A DNA stretch of 64,000 nt, taken from Capitulum mitella (lineage: Eukaryota; Arthropoda; Thecostraca; Pollicipedomorpha; Pollicipedidae). The stretch covers positions 2,881,501 to 2,945,500 of the forward strand of contig CP099848.1 in the NCBI GenBank assembly GCA_030062745.1. The letters are read 5' to 3'. The notes under the pieces are model-generated. The model ran no database searches, was not told the DNA's origin, and saw nothing but the letters and a program-made list of their open reading frames with translations. The translations under genes and the position numbers were made by a program. This document shows, in pieces, positions 22,451-34,833 of this stretch. Position 1 is the stretch's first letter. Each line of letters opens with the position of its first letter.

Positions 22451-25400
22451 TAGGCCAGTAGGAGGTCTGGAAGACGACTGCGTCGCGCTCTGGAGTCCGG
22501 ACAATCCGTCGAGGTTAAAATATGCCACACGCATGGGGCGATCTCACAAGGTACCTCTCAGATATCGTCGAGCCATGATATTGCTGAAATCCGGTATTCC
22601 GATCGGGTACAATATATAACAAATGTGTAAACAAAACAAGATAACATTAAGAAAACAATTTCAGGCTTCCCTTACCCTGTGCCATCAGAGGATGAAGTGA
22701 ATCATGTCACGAACAATGCGTATTTTTCAACGCTCGAAGCTGTATCCCTATCTGGACATTGTTTTGACCTGCTGACTGGTCCAAAAGAACACCCCGAAAG
22801 GGATTAACGATGACGGCAGTTTTCGTTCTACTCTCTGAACACAACTGTCGTGAGCTATCACAAATCAGCTTTCAGCGTTGTACGCTTCAGTCATTTCTGT
22901 TACCGTCCAAAGGTGTCACTCCCGTGAAACCTTTTTCTGACTCATTGCACCAGGTGGCTTTATCAGCTTCCCGTCGTAAAAGCCACTAATGTATGTGTGT
23001 ATTGGCAAGGAAAATGATAAAGGGGCTCGCTTTCATTATGGCTTCATGGTAAGCCAGTCAGTTATATCTCGGCACTTCAAAGGCTGTCCGCTTTTTGTGT
23101 CTCCATTGTGTTCGTACGACTTTTCTATTGTCTTTTAGATGCCCTGAGATTCCCAACAGCCTTTTGCATGCATGCATTCTACTGCTGACCAAATTCAGAC
23201 GAAGATTTATTACTTTAACGGACTACAAAAGTACAAAGGAGAAAATTTTAAAGAGCATCCAGAAAGGGGCCAAAATCACGACCAGATGAATTCTCCTAGT
23301 CAATGATCGTGTCATCAAAAAACGCAGTGATAAGAAATTCGTGTTTGAGACATATGTTTACAAACTGAGCGCGCGAATACGTTAAATAACAGCGAGAAGT
23401 GACAACAGCACACATCAAAAGGTCTCCGCAGTCGCCAAACCGCTGTGAATTTTTTTAAAAACATTCCAAATTTTAATTTCCTTCTGGATTTTTCGGCGAC
23501 TAACGGGATGTTGTGGAAACGTCCCTCCAAAGGTGCGAGCACGACGCAGTTTTTTCTCATCGAAACCGGTTGAACAGTTTCGTCAACAACCTTCCGGTGA
23601 CTGCTCTCTACGAAGTGCTAACCACCTCGTCATCATCACCAGCCCCGTTGTAAGAAGACATTCTTATCCGAGCCGAGTCCGGTGTAGCCAACCGTGTGGG
23701 TCCCGACATCAACGTGACTATACGCTCACTGCGTGACGCAATCCCGGCACGTACTGACGGCGGAGCCGAGCGTGACGACAGACCACCGCTCAAAGAGCTA
23801 CGTCCTGCGTCGTGGTCACATTGACAGGTCCACTCTGCTCCCGCGAGTCTATAGTTATGGCCACCGTCATGCTCGGAGAATGCTGGCCGTGCCACGTGTC
23901 GGGAATGTGTCACGCTGCACCTGATCGGCGTGTCACGTGTCTGGCGGTGCAGATCAACGGCGCGCGGCGAAAGCGGGTCGCGTTCTAAAGGCCGAGCTCT
24001 CGGAAATCCGGCGGTATCGGGATATTCAAAACTACTGTCCCCCCCCCCGAAAAAATGTCGGTGCAAACTGATTTAAAACAATGTTTCACTTCATTTACAT
24101 GTGGAGGTAGTCAACTACACGCGTAGAAAACCAGAACTCTGAACACGACACACAAGTTTTCTTTAAAATACGTGAGGAAAAAGCTATCCCACACAAATGA
24201 ATACGAGCCATGGAAATGCAGATTCTACGTAGGAATGCATTGTCGTAAAAAGTATGTGCTTAAAACATTAAAATTTCCGTATTGTGGCAGAAAAAGTTGC
24301 TGTATCCATTACAGGCCAAAACATGGACTGGCAAATGCAGTTGAACAAAACTGCTGTAAACAGTACATTGTTAGAAATTCATCGTGATCGAGACATAACG
24401 CGTGTCATTACCTGAAAAGAGACCAGCATGCTTTTAAAAGCATTCATTTATGATGCCGAAAAATCGCAATGGAAATCTAAAGAAATGAATAAATGCATGA
24501 AATAAATAATGGGACAAAACCAAAACAAATACAGCTATCTTATCTTTCTTCCCTTAGAACGATTCCGCAAAATGTTTGTTGTTACCAAACGTCGAGATAT
24601 CTGCGAAACCCATACTCAGAAGCACGAATAACGAAAGTTTGACTGACCTCAGATATTGATGGCCAAAATTGGAAAAGTTCACGCTAATGCCGCTACTCAG
24701 AAGGTAAAAGCACCGGGATACTTTTTCATACGCGAGAATGCCGTTCCAGTTTTATTAACCGTCTAGCTTCTGCCAAATACGGCAATGGCTGTAACGCCTT
24801 TCTGTCGTTGCAAAATGTTCCTGCAATTACTCCTGTTTTTTGGCAAAAAAGAGCTAAGTGTGACAAACAGGCAGCACGTTAAGCAAACGAGTTTCCACAC
24901 GTTACACACGTTACAGTATGGCGTTGATACTGCGTCACTTGATTCGCAACGCGTTAACGCTAGAATGGTTTCAACAGATGCAGCACGACGCTCCGCCAAA
25001 TAGCGACATACTTTCCAGTCCGTCTTAAATTCTCTTCGTCATTCTTGTTCCGCTCTCGCACATTCCCCCGTGCTTTCACGCATAATTCGCATCACGATCG
25101 GGAAAAAGAATGGAACGTTCGAGGGCAGTGAAAAGTTTGACTGACTGTTCTACCTTCAGAATGGTTCAAAACCATTTTCGAAGTCCCTTTTAGTTTCTGT
25201 TTTCTGTCGCAGAAATGGAAAATTGTTCATGAGCCGCTGCTAGGTTTCTTTCATGTGTGTACCAGATTTCTTCCCTGCCCATAACGAAGCTGCAACAATG
25301 ACATTAACAAATATGAACAACGTGATTCAGTTCACAACCAGGTGTGCCCCGAAGTAAATGTCGTGATCAACCGCAAAAGAAGTGCCTTTTTGAGTCACGC

Positions 25401-26594
25401 AGTGAAAAATGCTGCGCATCCTCGTGTGTTACGGGAAACCAAACGTGATGCTCCAACGAAACAAACGACTGTTAAGTGTTTTTGATTTCAGGACTAATCT
25501 TCTGTCGAGCAGGGAGAAATCGTAGTGAGCCAATGACGTGGCCAAAATCCAGTACTTTAAAGAACAAAAAAATAAAAAAGGGCAGTGTCAGCCTCATGGG
25601 ACACTTCAGACCTTTTTCAACTCGTACTACAGGTTCTAAATGAAAAGTGAAAAAATTAACGGGGCAAGTAGGCAAAACAAAAAACAGGTATAAGGATGGA
25701 ATGAAACAAAGTTACACAGCGGCGCAAAAGCCTGCACGCACATGTAAGTCACACCAATGTCGTCACGGAACGAGCATTGTCAAACTGCAGATAGTCCTCG
25801 AAATTCCATTCGCGACCGACAGGTAGGATGTGTGGTCATTTCATGCCATTCTGTCCAAAGAATACACATCTCACCACGTTTTCTACCTGTATAAGGTTAG
25901 CGATCGTTTACGAAATTCTGATGTGATTGGTCTACAGCACCGTATTACGGGCATCACAGTCATGAACATGCTGCGCATGTTCTTCATGCGTATTAGCACG
26001 TAACGCTATTCTCAAGAAAAAGACAAACAAACAAACACAGAGGAGCGTCAGTGACGAACCGTGACCATCACATGCTCGCATCAGACGCCATACAGGCTTT
26101 GCTTCATTCAGGCTAAGCAACGCGGAATAACATCGAGGCCGCGTGGTCTGTGGCTCAATGTGTTCAGCGCGCGGCGGAAACGTTTACGACCGGATTCCGG
26201 CTAGTGACGAGGTTCCGCCCCGCTCGCGAGGGTCGGTCTGTCGACTGTCGACTCGAATCGAGAGCCGAGTGTCGTAAGCCTCGGTCAGCAGTTAGACGGC
26301 CATCAAATCAGACCATAGGCGTAGGAACGGTGAGGGCCGGAAGCCATGTCCTCCTCCCCCGACCCACTACTCTGCGAATTTAACATTAGCTCTATGGGAC
26401 GAAACGTTTTGCCCCCCCCCCCCCACCCACTTTTAAGAGCCTCCTACGCTCCAGTTCGAGCCAGGCAGCGCTTCGAAACAGCCAATGCGAACCAACAACC
26501 AACATGCCCAGCACAACCACGGAATCGCGTCAGCGATCTCCTGATCTCGTTCGCTCCCGTCTTCCTCCCGTCTGGCGGACCAGCCGGCCCTCAC
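22451..26594. other. Stretch without recognised genes
   Basis: AT-richer DNA with small unsupported frames on both strands, including 152 codons on the minus strand at 23,608-24,066 whose translation matches nothing I know. No tRNA, rRNA or clear transposon ends seen. Confidence 0.5.
26313..26455. mobile_element. Dispersed short inverted-repeat element, copy 2
   Basis: Begins GGCGTAGGAACGG and ends with the near-inverse AGCCTCCTACGC, with core AATTTAACATTAGCTCTATG and a poly-C run. Same family as the copies near 12.8, 36.5 and 38.2 kb. Confidence 0.6.
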
Positions 26595-26930
26595 CTGCCT
26601 GCGTCGAGCCGTCGGGCGGCGCGAGCTCGGCGCCGGCGCGTCGGCCCGTGTGCGGCCGCCGTCGGCGCCGACTGGAGAGTGGCCGCGGGCGGTGCGCCGG
26701 CGGCGGCCGGGGCGCGCACGGCTGCTCGGCCCGCCCGCGTGGGCGGCGGCGGCCGTGACCGGCGCCGGCCTGCCCGGAAAAACGCCCCGGGCGCCGCCCG
26801 GAGCAGGCCGGCCGTCTGCCGAGGTTCGAGCCTGGAGAGGAGGAACAGCTCAGCGGATAGCAGGACTGCGGACTGTCTCTGGAGGCCGCGAAATACCTAA
26901 CAGACTGAAGAAGCGACGGAGGATGAATCA
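26595..26930 (-). other. Candidate 5' exon of a minus-strand transcript
   Basis: A CpG-rich block ends on the minus strand at a perfect-consensus donor GGCAG|GTGAGG (gt at 26594-26593). The next conserved minus-strand exons belong to the HSPA12-like gene, so this may be its distal first exon and promoter. It is open in frame but Arg/Pro-biased, and no domain is seen. Confidence 0.35.
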
Positions 26931-29092
26931 TTTTGGTTCTTGAATGGAACTGCCTGCCTCGAGAAGGAAGACAAACACAGTACTAAGCAGAGGGGACATT
27001 GAACTGGATCAAAAGTAGGAACTTTATGGAACGTTAACCAATGTTTTTACAACAGCAAGGTGAATGAGCTCTGGGACTCAGTTCGACGAAGTCTTAGGGA
27101 TACCCTCATCCATTATGCAGAAATCTGACCCTCTTGCTATCGGAAATTGTCATTTAGACACACATTTACTCATGGTTTTGAAATCTTCGTGATCACGTAA
27201 TCGTTTAGAGACACTTTAAAACTGCTCTTGAAATTTTCCAGTGCTAAGACGACTATGTGACTGAGAAATATGTTTCATATTCGGGTTCAACCCATCTGTT
27301 CATCACAGCTTTATTTAAAATACTGCGGAGAAAAGTGACTAAGAGTACAATGCATTACTCATAAACCAAGTGCACATTTACATACGTGTGCGTTTTAGCC
27401 TTCAATCACCAGTGCGAGCAAAATCCTTGCTCGTCGCCGCTGGCAAGAGCTGGTTATGTTTCAATATGGCACAGATAAGGCTGTGTCTTTTTTTTCCTGC
27501 GACGCAGTTGTTAATGAACCGGTCGGAAATTTGAGCGTCCATTCCGATGTTCGAATGCGAGCACGGCGGTCAGACACGCACAGAGGAGACTCCGTGGATA
27601 CATTGCATCTTGCAACTCCATTCAGCTCGTTCCAGAACGGCTGTCAGTGGTATGGAGCCGGGAGGTTTACCTCCGGCGAGTGGAACGGTCACACCTCGCC
27701 TTGCAGCAGCCAAAGATAGCCGACGACAATGGAAGACTGCGTCTGCCACGACGACAAGCTGAATCGCAAGACAGTGATTTCACTGTCCGATTAGAAGGCA
27801 GAATGATGACTTACCAACCGCAATCAATCTTGATGATCCTGAAGCGTGGTTCATATGTCCGCGTTCCACAAGCGAACGCTTTTCGAAAGCTGACGATCGT
27901 TAATTAATGTGTCCGCTCCTTTTACATTGACCGGCCAGCTCAGAAAATATCGCTTACGAGGATGGCGTGCTCGGCCGTCTCCGATATGAGAGGGCCGGCA
28001 CTCAGCCGCCTGAGGCCCTGACCCGTGCGTACGAAACGTGTCACCGTTTCCGGCGTCCGTGGAGCGTCACAATTGCCGCCCACAAACGGCTGCTTCCGGT
28101 CCGCGCGCGGTCGCCGCCTGACCGCGGGACGGGTCACGCCAGAGTGCCCTCGGGCAGCGCTGGGTCACGCCAGGGTGCCCCCGGGCGCCGTGACCTGGCG
28201 GAGCGGAGGCAGCGCAGCAGCAGGCGTGACCTCTGCGTGAACCGCTGATTGCCATTTGTTCACACGCTTCCTCCGGTTGGAAGCGACGGGCTGTGAAGAC
28301 GCGCATAGTGTTGACCGTATATTTGTTGTTTTCTTGGCCATATATTTTGTTATGCCGCTTTTATTGGTTCTTCCCCTTGGTTATGGAAAAGGCGCAAGTT
28401 TATTTTGCCCGGAGAGGCCAGGTTTTTCATGTAAAACGTCAAAACACAGGGCGCTGAGCACAATGATGTGCTTATTTTCTTCCTCGTGCCTTTCAGTTCT
28501 CCTGGAGCAGCAACCGTTCGTCGGATCTTTTGAGTTACTTTCCCGTTATGAAAACGTTTACTGTTCGACTCGATGACGTGGCTGTTTGAAATAGTCCGAT
28601 GCTGGCAGCTACGAAAACGATGGTAAAAAGTAAATCACATGACAGAGGTGCTGGACACAACGGCGGATTTGTTTTCTTCTATAACCTTCTCATCTGTCCG
28701 AAACACTTCTCATCGGAACTTCCTCTTTAATGCCGTTTCGAAAACGACTACGATGTACTCGAAAACGGCTACTACCTGAAGGATTTCTGGTACATATCAA
28801 TAGATTATTGACATCCCAAACTGGATGTGATATTTAGGTGATATTTAGATATATTTGTGACATCATGACATCGTGTTACACCAGATCGCTGTCCCGCACA
28901 CATAAACCCCTTGTCTTCTGCTTCCTTTCGACAGCAGGGAAGCAGAAGACAAGACAGGAAACACATTGTTCGCAGTGCGCAGAAGGGTTGCCTTCTGGGG
29001 TTACCACACCACGACCAATGCATGAAAGACAGCACCCTTGACGGCGTTGCTACCGTACTCAGTCATGCCTGCATCAGTCTTCTGATCCAGGT
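26931..29092. other. Stretch without recognised genes
   Basis: No conserved coding sequence. A short direct duplication of a GGGTCACGCCAG-GTGCCC-CGGGC unit sits at about 28,130-28,190 within a GC-rich patch (27,990-28,240). Confidence 0.5.
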
Positions 29093-29096
29093 TTAA

Positions 29097-30307
29097 CCCT
29101 ATTCCCGGAGGGCTAGACGGTATGGCCGATTCCCGGCAGGGGGGGGCGGATTCGGCCCCCCCCTGAGATCTCGAGAACTACTTATCCGATTTCATCGCAA
29201 CAAACGGCAATCGATTTGCCGTTACGTGAACTACATTTTGATAAAAAGAAATTTTCAAAATTTTGAAATTTGTGGATACAGGGGGGCAAAAATGTCAAAA
29301 TGGGGGGTACTTTTTGACTTCTTATAACTCCGTTGTTTATTGACCGATTTCGATGAAACTGGCATCAATCGAGAGATTATGGATAGGGCTTTTACCATGG
29401 GTATGCAAATCTGAAATTTTGAGAAAATTCATGGGCGTTCACAGGGTTTCAAAAATAGGGGGATAAGTTTTCTAATAACGGAATGAACAAAAAAGGTAAA
29501 AACACTTTTTTAGCTTCTGCTAGTCATGTTATGCTAAAGAAGTACAAATCGCATTACAATGTTTGTATAATGTTAGCATAGGCGGTGTCAGGGACATGAG
29601 AAAGGGGGAACTGTCATGGTCACACGTTTCTCAGATCAACTTGTGACTTTTGACCTTAAATGACCTCCAGTGACCTTGGGGCCACCTGGAATGATGTCGT
29701 GTGCATTCAATATTATTTGTAAACGTTTTTAATCGATTAAATTCACTCTATTCCAAAAAATTCATTTTTTGGCTTTTGCGATATAGGGTACGTGCACTGA
29801 CATTTTAGGTCATAGCTCCGTGACCCGACCTGATATCAAGCTGAAACTTGGTACACAAGTAGAGGGCATCTTTCTGCGTCATATATATTCCGGGTTTGGC
29901 ATTTGAAAAAACGGCGCCGAAATTATTGCGAAAAAACAAATTTTAACTTTTGACCTTGACCTGACCTTGTACAGTGACCTCAGATAAACAAAATTACGTA
30001 TGCACATTGCCCAACTATTTAGCTATATATTCATACAAAGTTTTAAGTTCTATCTTAAAAACTCTGTTTTTGGCAGACATTTTCCTTTTACCCTCAACAT
30101 GGCCAAAAATGACCTGAGGTGCCTCCCAAAAAAGTTGCCTGGCTCCGCCCCTGAGCAAAACAGAATTTCGAAATTTTGTCACGGCGCGTAGAAGGAATAG
30201 CTAGGAAAAGTCACCAAGTTTCATGAAGCTGTGTTAAAAAGCCTGGAATTGGCAAGCAAAAAACCCGAGGGGGGGGCGGATTCCGCCCCCCCCTGCCGGG
30301 AATAGGG
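29097..30307. mobile_element. piggyBac-type non-autonomous element, family A copy 2
   Basis: Intact TTAA on both sides (29093-29096, 30308-30311), termini CCCTATTCCCGG and its inverse, and the G-run/C-run hairpin inside each end. Length 1,211 bp. Best-preserved of the three copies; no transposase frame. Confidence 0.92.
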
Positions 30308-30917
30308 TTAATACCTACGATGCATTGTTAAGTCGCAAAGAAATGTGTGCATGTACCGCTCCATTCATTCCTTCGTTGCTTTTTTAGCATTCCACGCGGT
30401 TCATGAACGTTGACGGTCATGGCACGTGTTGATATGTTTAAGAAAAATACCTAACATTACATTGCCTTTTGATTCGTAGCGACCTGGAGCAAAGCAGGCT
30501 TACTTACTGAAACGTCGCAAAATCAGCTGACGACGTTGAATAGTCCCGTGCTAAGCGACCAGTCGGAAAATAAACAGTGTTATAAATCAACCGAGGGCAT
30601 TTTCTGTAAAGAAAAACTAATAGTCTTAGTTTGATGCTATCCATATTATTGTTGTCGTCGTGTACGGCGGTGTGGGTGTACCGGAACCAGGGGTGTATAT
30701 AAGGGGATGCCACCAGGCCATGGCATCTTCCCTTGCGCGTCGAAGGCGCCCTCTGTCGGGAATACCGTTTGCTAGCTTATAGGACCACGAACCTGAAATT
30801 ATGCTCTTAAGGCTTCGAAGCGTGACTCAAGAGATTGGGTCAGTGTCCCGTGGATGAAAAGAAAATTTACAATTGAACTCAGCTTAATGGTCATGAAGAC
30901 CCGAGAGAAGCCTAAAC

Positions 30918-31292
30918 CCTGGAGAGCCTCCTCTCCCCCCCGAGCTCAAAGAGCTCTCGGGATCTGAAAACGTCTCGATGGCTAATAGGATGCCCTGAAG
31001 AACAAAAGAGTGCCCCAAACACCGGAGGAACTCCCCCGAGGGCCGCAAGGCCGTCTCTGAGATCTGAAAATATGTCCCTAAGAGGGTCTAGGACGTCATG
31101 ACGAATAAAAGATAGTCCCTTCAGGCCACGGCAATCTGTCTCTAAGTATGGAAGCACGGCCTAAAAATAAAAGGGTGCCTCCAGTGCCAAAAAGAAAGAA
31201 AACACTGGAAGGGCTCCACCGATGGTTCAAAGGGCGCTCCGATGTCTCCAGGGGCGCGCAAGAGGTCTGAAGATACGTCCCGAGGGCTAGAA
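30918..31292. repeat. Degenerate ~105-bp satellite, left block
   Basis: Recurring motifs (CTCAAAGGGCGC, CTGAAAATATGTCCC, GAGGGCTAGAAGGATGCCC, AACAAAAGGGTGCCC) return about every 105 bp. The array stops at the hAT-like element at 31,293 and resumes after it. Confidence 0.75.
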
Positions 31293-33294
31293 CAGGGGCG
31301 GATCCAGGACTTTGCCAGGGGGGACAAATGTTCAGCGCGGACCCCTCCCGGCCGGCCAACCCATTTTTTGCTCTAGATATGAAAAAAAAACGTTTACTTT
31401 CTCTGGTTCAGGGGAAATATTTAATGTAATCTGGCGTTTTTTACCACATAAAGTAGCCGAAGAAATCAAACGCGTCACCTTTCGAAAAAACTTTGCGTTT
31501 TTCCCGCTACAAAATGGCCGAAACATGGCAACAACGGCGGGATTTTATATGGCTGCGTTCATCCCTGTGTCTGAAACATCGTGTCTGTACTTGGTCTAGG
31601 AACCCTCTGCCCTCTCGTAGTTTCTGGACACTTTTTGCTAGCTTAGGCTAGTTTCCCTCTGGCATTTACAGAGGCACTTTGGTGGTCTCAAACTGTCTGA
31701 CGTGTCAGGGCCCCCTAGTAGTCTCAGGTTCCATTTACAGTTTCATGTGTCTCTCGGGATGTCTCAGGTGCTCCTTTCGTAGTTTCAGAGGCACCTCGGG
31801 CAGTTGCATGGACCCATCTGACATTTTCAGGGACGCTTGAGCCATATCGGGCTCCCTCCTGTCGTCCCTGGGGATTTTTTTGCCGTCTAAGGGCCCCTCA
31901 GACAGTAGCAAAATCCCTCTTTAGGTCTCCCTCTGCCATAATAGAGGCGCCACTGGCAGTGCTCCGGATCCTTTGGCCGTTTCAGGAGCTACCTGGACGT
32001 CTCAAGGTTTAGGAGTGTCAGAGGCCCCTCTGGCTGTCTCAGGGGCCCCTGTTGCTAGAGATTGCTAGTTGCTTGTCTCAAAGGTCCCTCTGTAGCATTT
32101 TCAGTGGACCCCGTGTTGTCCTAGGTGTCCCTCTTGTCGTCTCTGGGGAATATTTTTGACGTCTTAGGGATTCCATGGCAGTTACAAAAGACCTTTTGGT
32201 GATTCTGGGGCTTCTGTGCCTCTGGACGTCTCCGGTGATCTCTATGGTTGTATCAGGGGTCTTGCTCTGTTACATGATGTATACCTGGCAGTCCTAGGGC
32301 CTCTCTGACGTATTAGAGGCCTCTGCTGGCGCTTCAGGGGCCTCACTGGCTGTTTCAGGGGACTTTTTCCATGCCAGGAGTACGCCTAACACGCCTTGTG
32401 GGTATTCAGGGCCCCCATACCGTATCAGCGGCCCTTTTATCGTCTTTGCCTCTCAGGGGCTCTCCAACGTTTTTGGCGGTCTCAGGGGCCATCTGCCGTT
32501 TAGGGGCCCATCTTGCCGTCTTAGGACACACCTGAACTTTCCGGGTCCCTCCTGATTACATCAAGAATCCCTTGGGTTCTCAAAACGACCAGTATAGCCC
32601 ATTTGGGCCCTCTCGAGGTTGAGAAGGCCCTTGATGAATCCCAGTCCAGGGAGCCTCTCTGGCTGGCCAGGATCTTCTTATGCCATGCTACGCACCCTCT
32701 TAAGTTCTTGCTGTCTCGTGGCCTTTCTGGCACTTTTAGCTGCCTCATGGACCCCTTGTCGTTTTGAGGCCCTTCTCACGGTCCCAGGGACCCTTGGAGA
32801 GTTTCAGAAGCCTTCTTTTGTATCTTTGGAGCCATCTTGCCGTCTCAAGGCACCATTAACCCCCCCCCCGAAGACCCTCTCACTGCATCAAGAACCTTCA
32901 GCTTTTCACAAAGGTCCGTAAAACCCATTCGGGGCCCCTATGCCGTCCCAGGGACTCGTCCTCATCTTGGCCGTCTCAAGGACCTTGTGATCCGTCTAGC
33001 GGTCTCAGGGGCAATCTGCCGTCTTGGAGCCCTGCTATGGTCCGAGGAATCCTTTGGGAACTCCAGGGGCCCTTCTTTGCTTTTCAGGCGTCATCTAACC
33101 CTCCCAGAGGCTCCCTGATTGCATCAAGAAACCGCCGCGTTTTCACAGAGACCACGTGGAGCCGATACGGGCCCCTTTGGAACCCCTTTTGGGTCCGAGA
33201 GGGCCCCTTTGAGGCCGACCTAAAAGGGGCCCCTTCTCAGGACTCGGGGAAGGGTGAAGCGATCGCCCCCATCACCCCGTTCGGTCCGCGCCTC
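31293..33294. mobile_element. hAT-like non-autonomous element with a repeat-filled interior
   Basis: Left end CAGGGGCGGATCCAGG; right end, inverted, GAGGCGCGGACC. The octamers GGCTAGAA (31285-31292) and GACTAGAA (33295-33302) form a 7/8 target duplication. From about 31,600 the interior is an irregular array of 30-40-bp units around TCTCAGGGGCCCCTCTG, with no transposase frame. An inverted relative lies at 42,660-44,616. Confidence 0.75.
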
Positions 33295-33302
33295 GACTAG
33301 AA

Positions 33303-33905
33303 GGACGTCCTAAAAAAGAAAAGGGAGCCTCAAACGTAGGAGGGGTGCCCTGTGAGCTCAAAGGGCGCCGCTGATATCTAAAATATGTCTCAGATCTAAA
33401 ACGAAGCTTTAAAAAGCAAAACGGCGTCCCCAACGCATGAAGAGGTGTCCCTAAAGGCTCAAAGGGTGCACCCGTGGTCTGAGAAAATGTCCAGAAGTCT
33501 AGAAGAACATCCTGAGGAATACAGGAATACAGGGCACCCCAAATCAGGGAGGCATCCCTGAGGAGTCAAACGACGTCCCTGTGATATTAAAATATGCTTC
33601 GAGGACCAGAGGTACTAGATAAGACTAGAAGCCTCTGCAGTCTGGGCGTGCCAAAATCTGGAGGGGCGACCCCAAACGCTCAAAGGGTGCCCCTGACGTA
33701 TGAAAACATGTCCCGAGGGTGAGAAGAACGCCCTAAAGAACAGAAGGGCTCCCAAACCCATGGAGAGTCGTCCTCGAGAGCTCTAATGGCGATCCCTGGG
33801 GTCCAAAAATGTGTCCCAATGGCTAGAAGGATGCCCTAAAGAACAAAAAAGCGCCCCAAACTCTCAGTGGCCCCTCCAAGGGCTCAAAGGGCGCCCCTGT
33901 GATAT
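33303..33905. repeat. Degenerate ~105-bp satellite, right block
   Basis: Continuation of the left block: ATATGTCTCAG, AAATGTCCAGAAG, ATATGCTTCGAGG, ACATGTCCCGAGG and ATGTGTCCCAATG recur at 91-109-bp steps. Ends near the TA microsatellite. Confidence 0.75.
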
Positions 33906-33916
33906 GAAATGCAGCC

Positions 33917-33917
33917 A

Positions 33918-33960
<43 letters not shown>
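33917..33960. repeat. (TA)n microsatellite
   Basis: About 21 uninterrupted TA steps, read directly. It borders the satellite block. Confidence 0.97.
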
Positions 33961-33962
<2 letters not shown>

Positions 33963-34369
33963 AGTGGCATGGTTTGTTTCTGGGTGCCCAGTGTAATAGT
34001 GTTATTGGGTTATCAATGACCAGTTGTTGCCGGATACTGCTTAGATCTGTTTCAAATATGGGGTGTAAAATATGTAGAATTCGGTAATCTGTAGCGCCTT
34101 CTATCGAATCCAGGAAGCAATCGGATGCATAGAAGTTTGAGACTAGCGTATCCGTACTGCACTGAACATCTTTGTGAATCACTCGCGTACGACGTCGCTC
34201 CCTTGTGTCACTCAGTCTCTCATTCCGATAGTTTTGTGGTAGAGATCCTGCCCCGCCATCGCAGTATTACATGCCCTGGGGACTAAAAATGACACCTAAG
34301 GCATGGTGTAATGACAGAAAGTGTACTTTTTCCCCCCCCACAAAAAAAGGGGACCCCCCTCTCCCCACC

Positions 34370-34374
<5 letters not shown>

Positions 34375-34407
<33 letters not shown>

Positions 34408-34494
34408 AAATTAAACTCACCTCCCCCACCCCCAATTAAAAAAAATAAAAAACCCCCACCAAAAAAAAAAAAAAAAATAAAAAAAAAAAAAAAA

Positions 34495-34532
<38 letters not shown>

Positions 34533-34537
34533 AAAAA
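34375..34537. repeat. A-rich low-complexity tract
   Basis: Long runs of A broken by short C- and T-runs; a second TA-rich stretch lies at about 34,648-34,680. Such tracts are hard to assemble, so lengths may be unreliable. Confidence 0.9.
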
Positions 34538-34558
34538 CTGAGAATCTGAGTCTCCAAC

Positions 34559-34833
34559 CAGGGACGTAGCCAGGGGGGCATAGTCCCCCTGGGCCAAACG
34601 GTCCATACTAGATGTGTGGTGATTTTGCAGGAATACGGAATAGTGATTATATATATATGTATATATATATATATATATATACATGTTGCAAGAGCAAACA
34701 TTATGCGCTTCCCTGTGCGTTAGATATGACGAAAATTACAGAAAACAATTGCACGCTTTTCCATAAATTTCGTCATCTGCTAGTGGCATATGACATTTGT
34801 TCCCCCTGAAGAGAAATCCTGGCTACGTGCCAG
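34559..34833. mobile_element. Short hAT-like MITE, about 275 bp
   Basis: Left end CAGGGACGTAGCCAGG and inverted right end CTGGCACGTAGCCAGG match at 13-14 of 16. Flanking octamers TCTCCAAC and CCCCCAAC match at 6 of 8. It includes a TA microsatellite and no coding sequence. Confidence 0.7.

Noticed and set aside
23608..24066. Minus-strand frame of 152 codons
   Set aside because: Unknown composition-biased translation, no splice context, no neighbouring exons.
32521..33300. Frames of 75-100 codons in both hAT-like copies with similar translations
   Set aside because: Similarity comes from the shared repeat unit; there are no transposase motifs and frames break between units.
33823..34182. Possible second retroelement fragment (minus, 119 codons)
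   Set aside because: Half of it is the TA microsatellite and satellite; the remainder shows no reverse-transcriptase motif.
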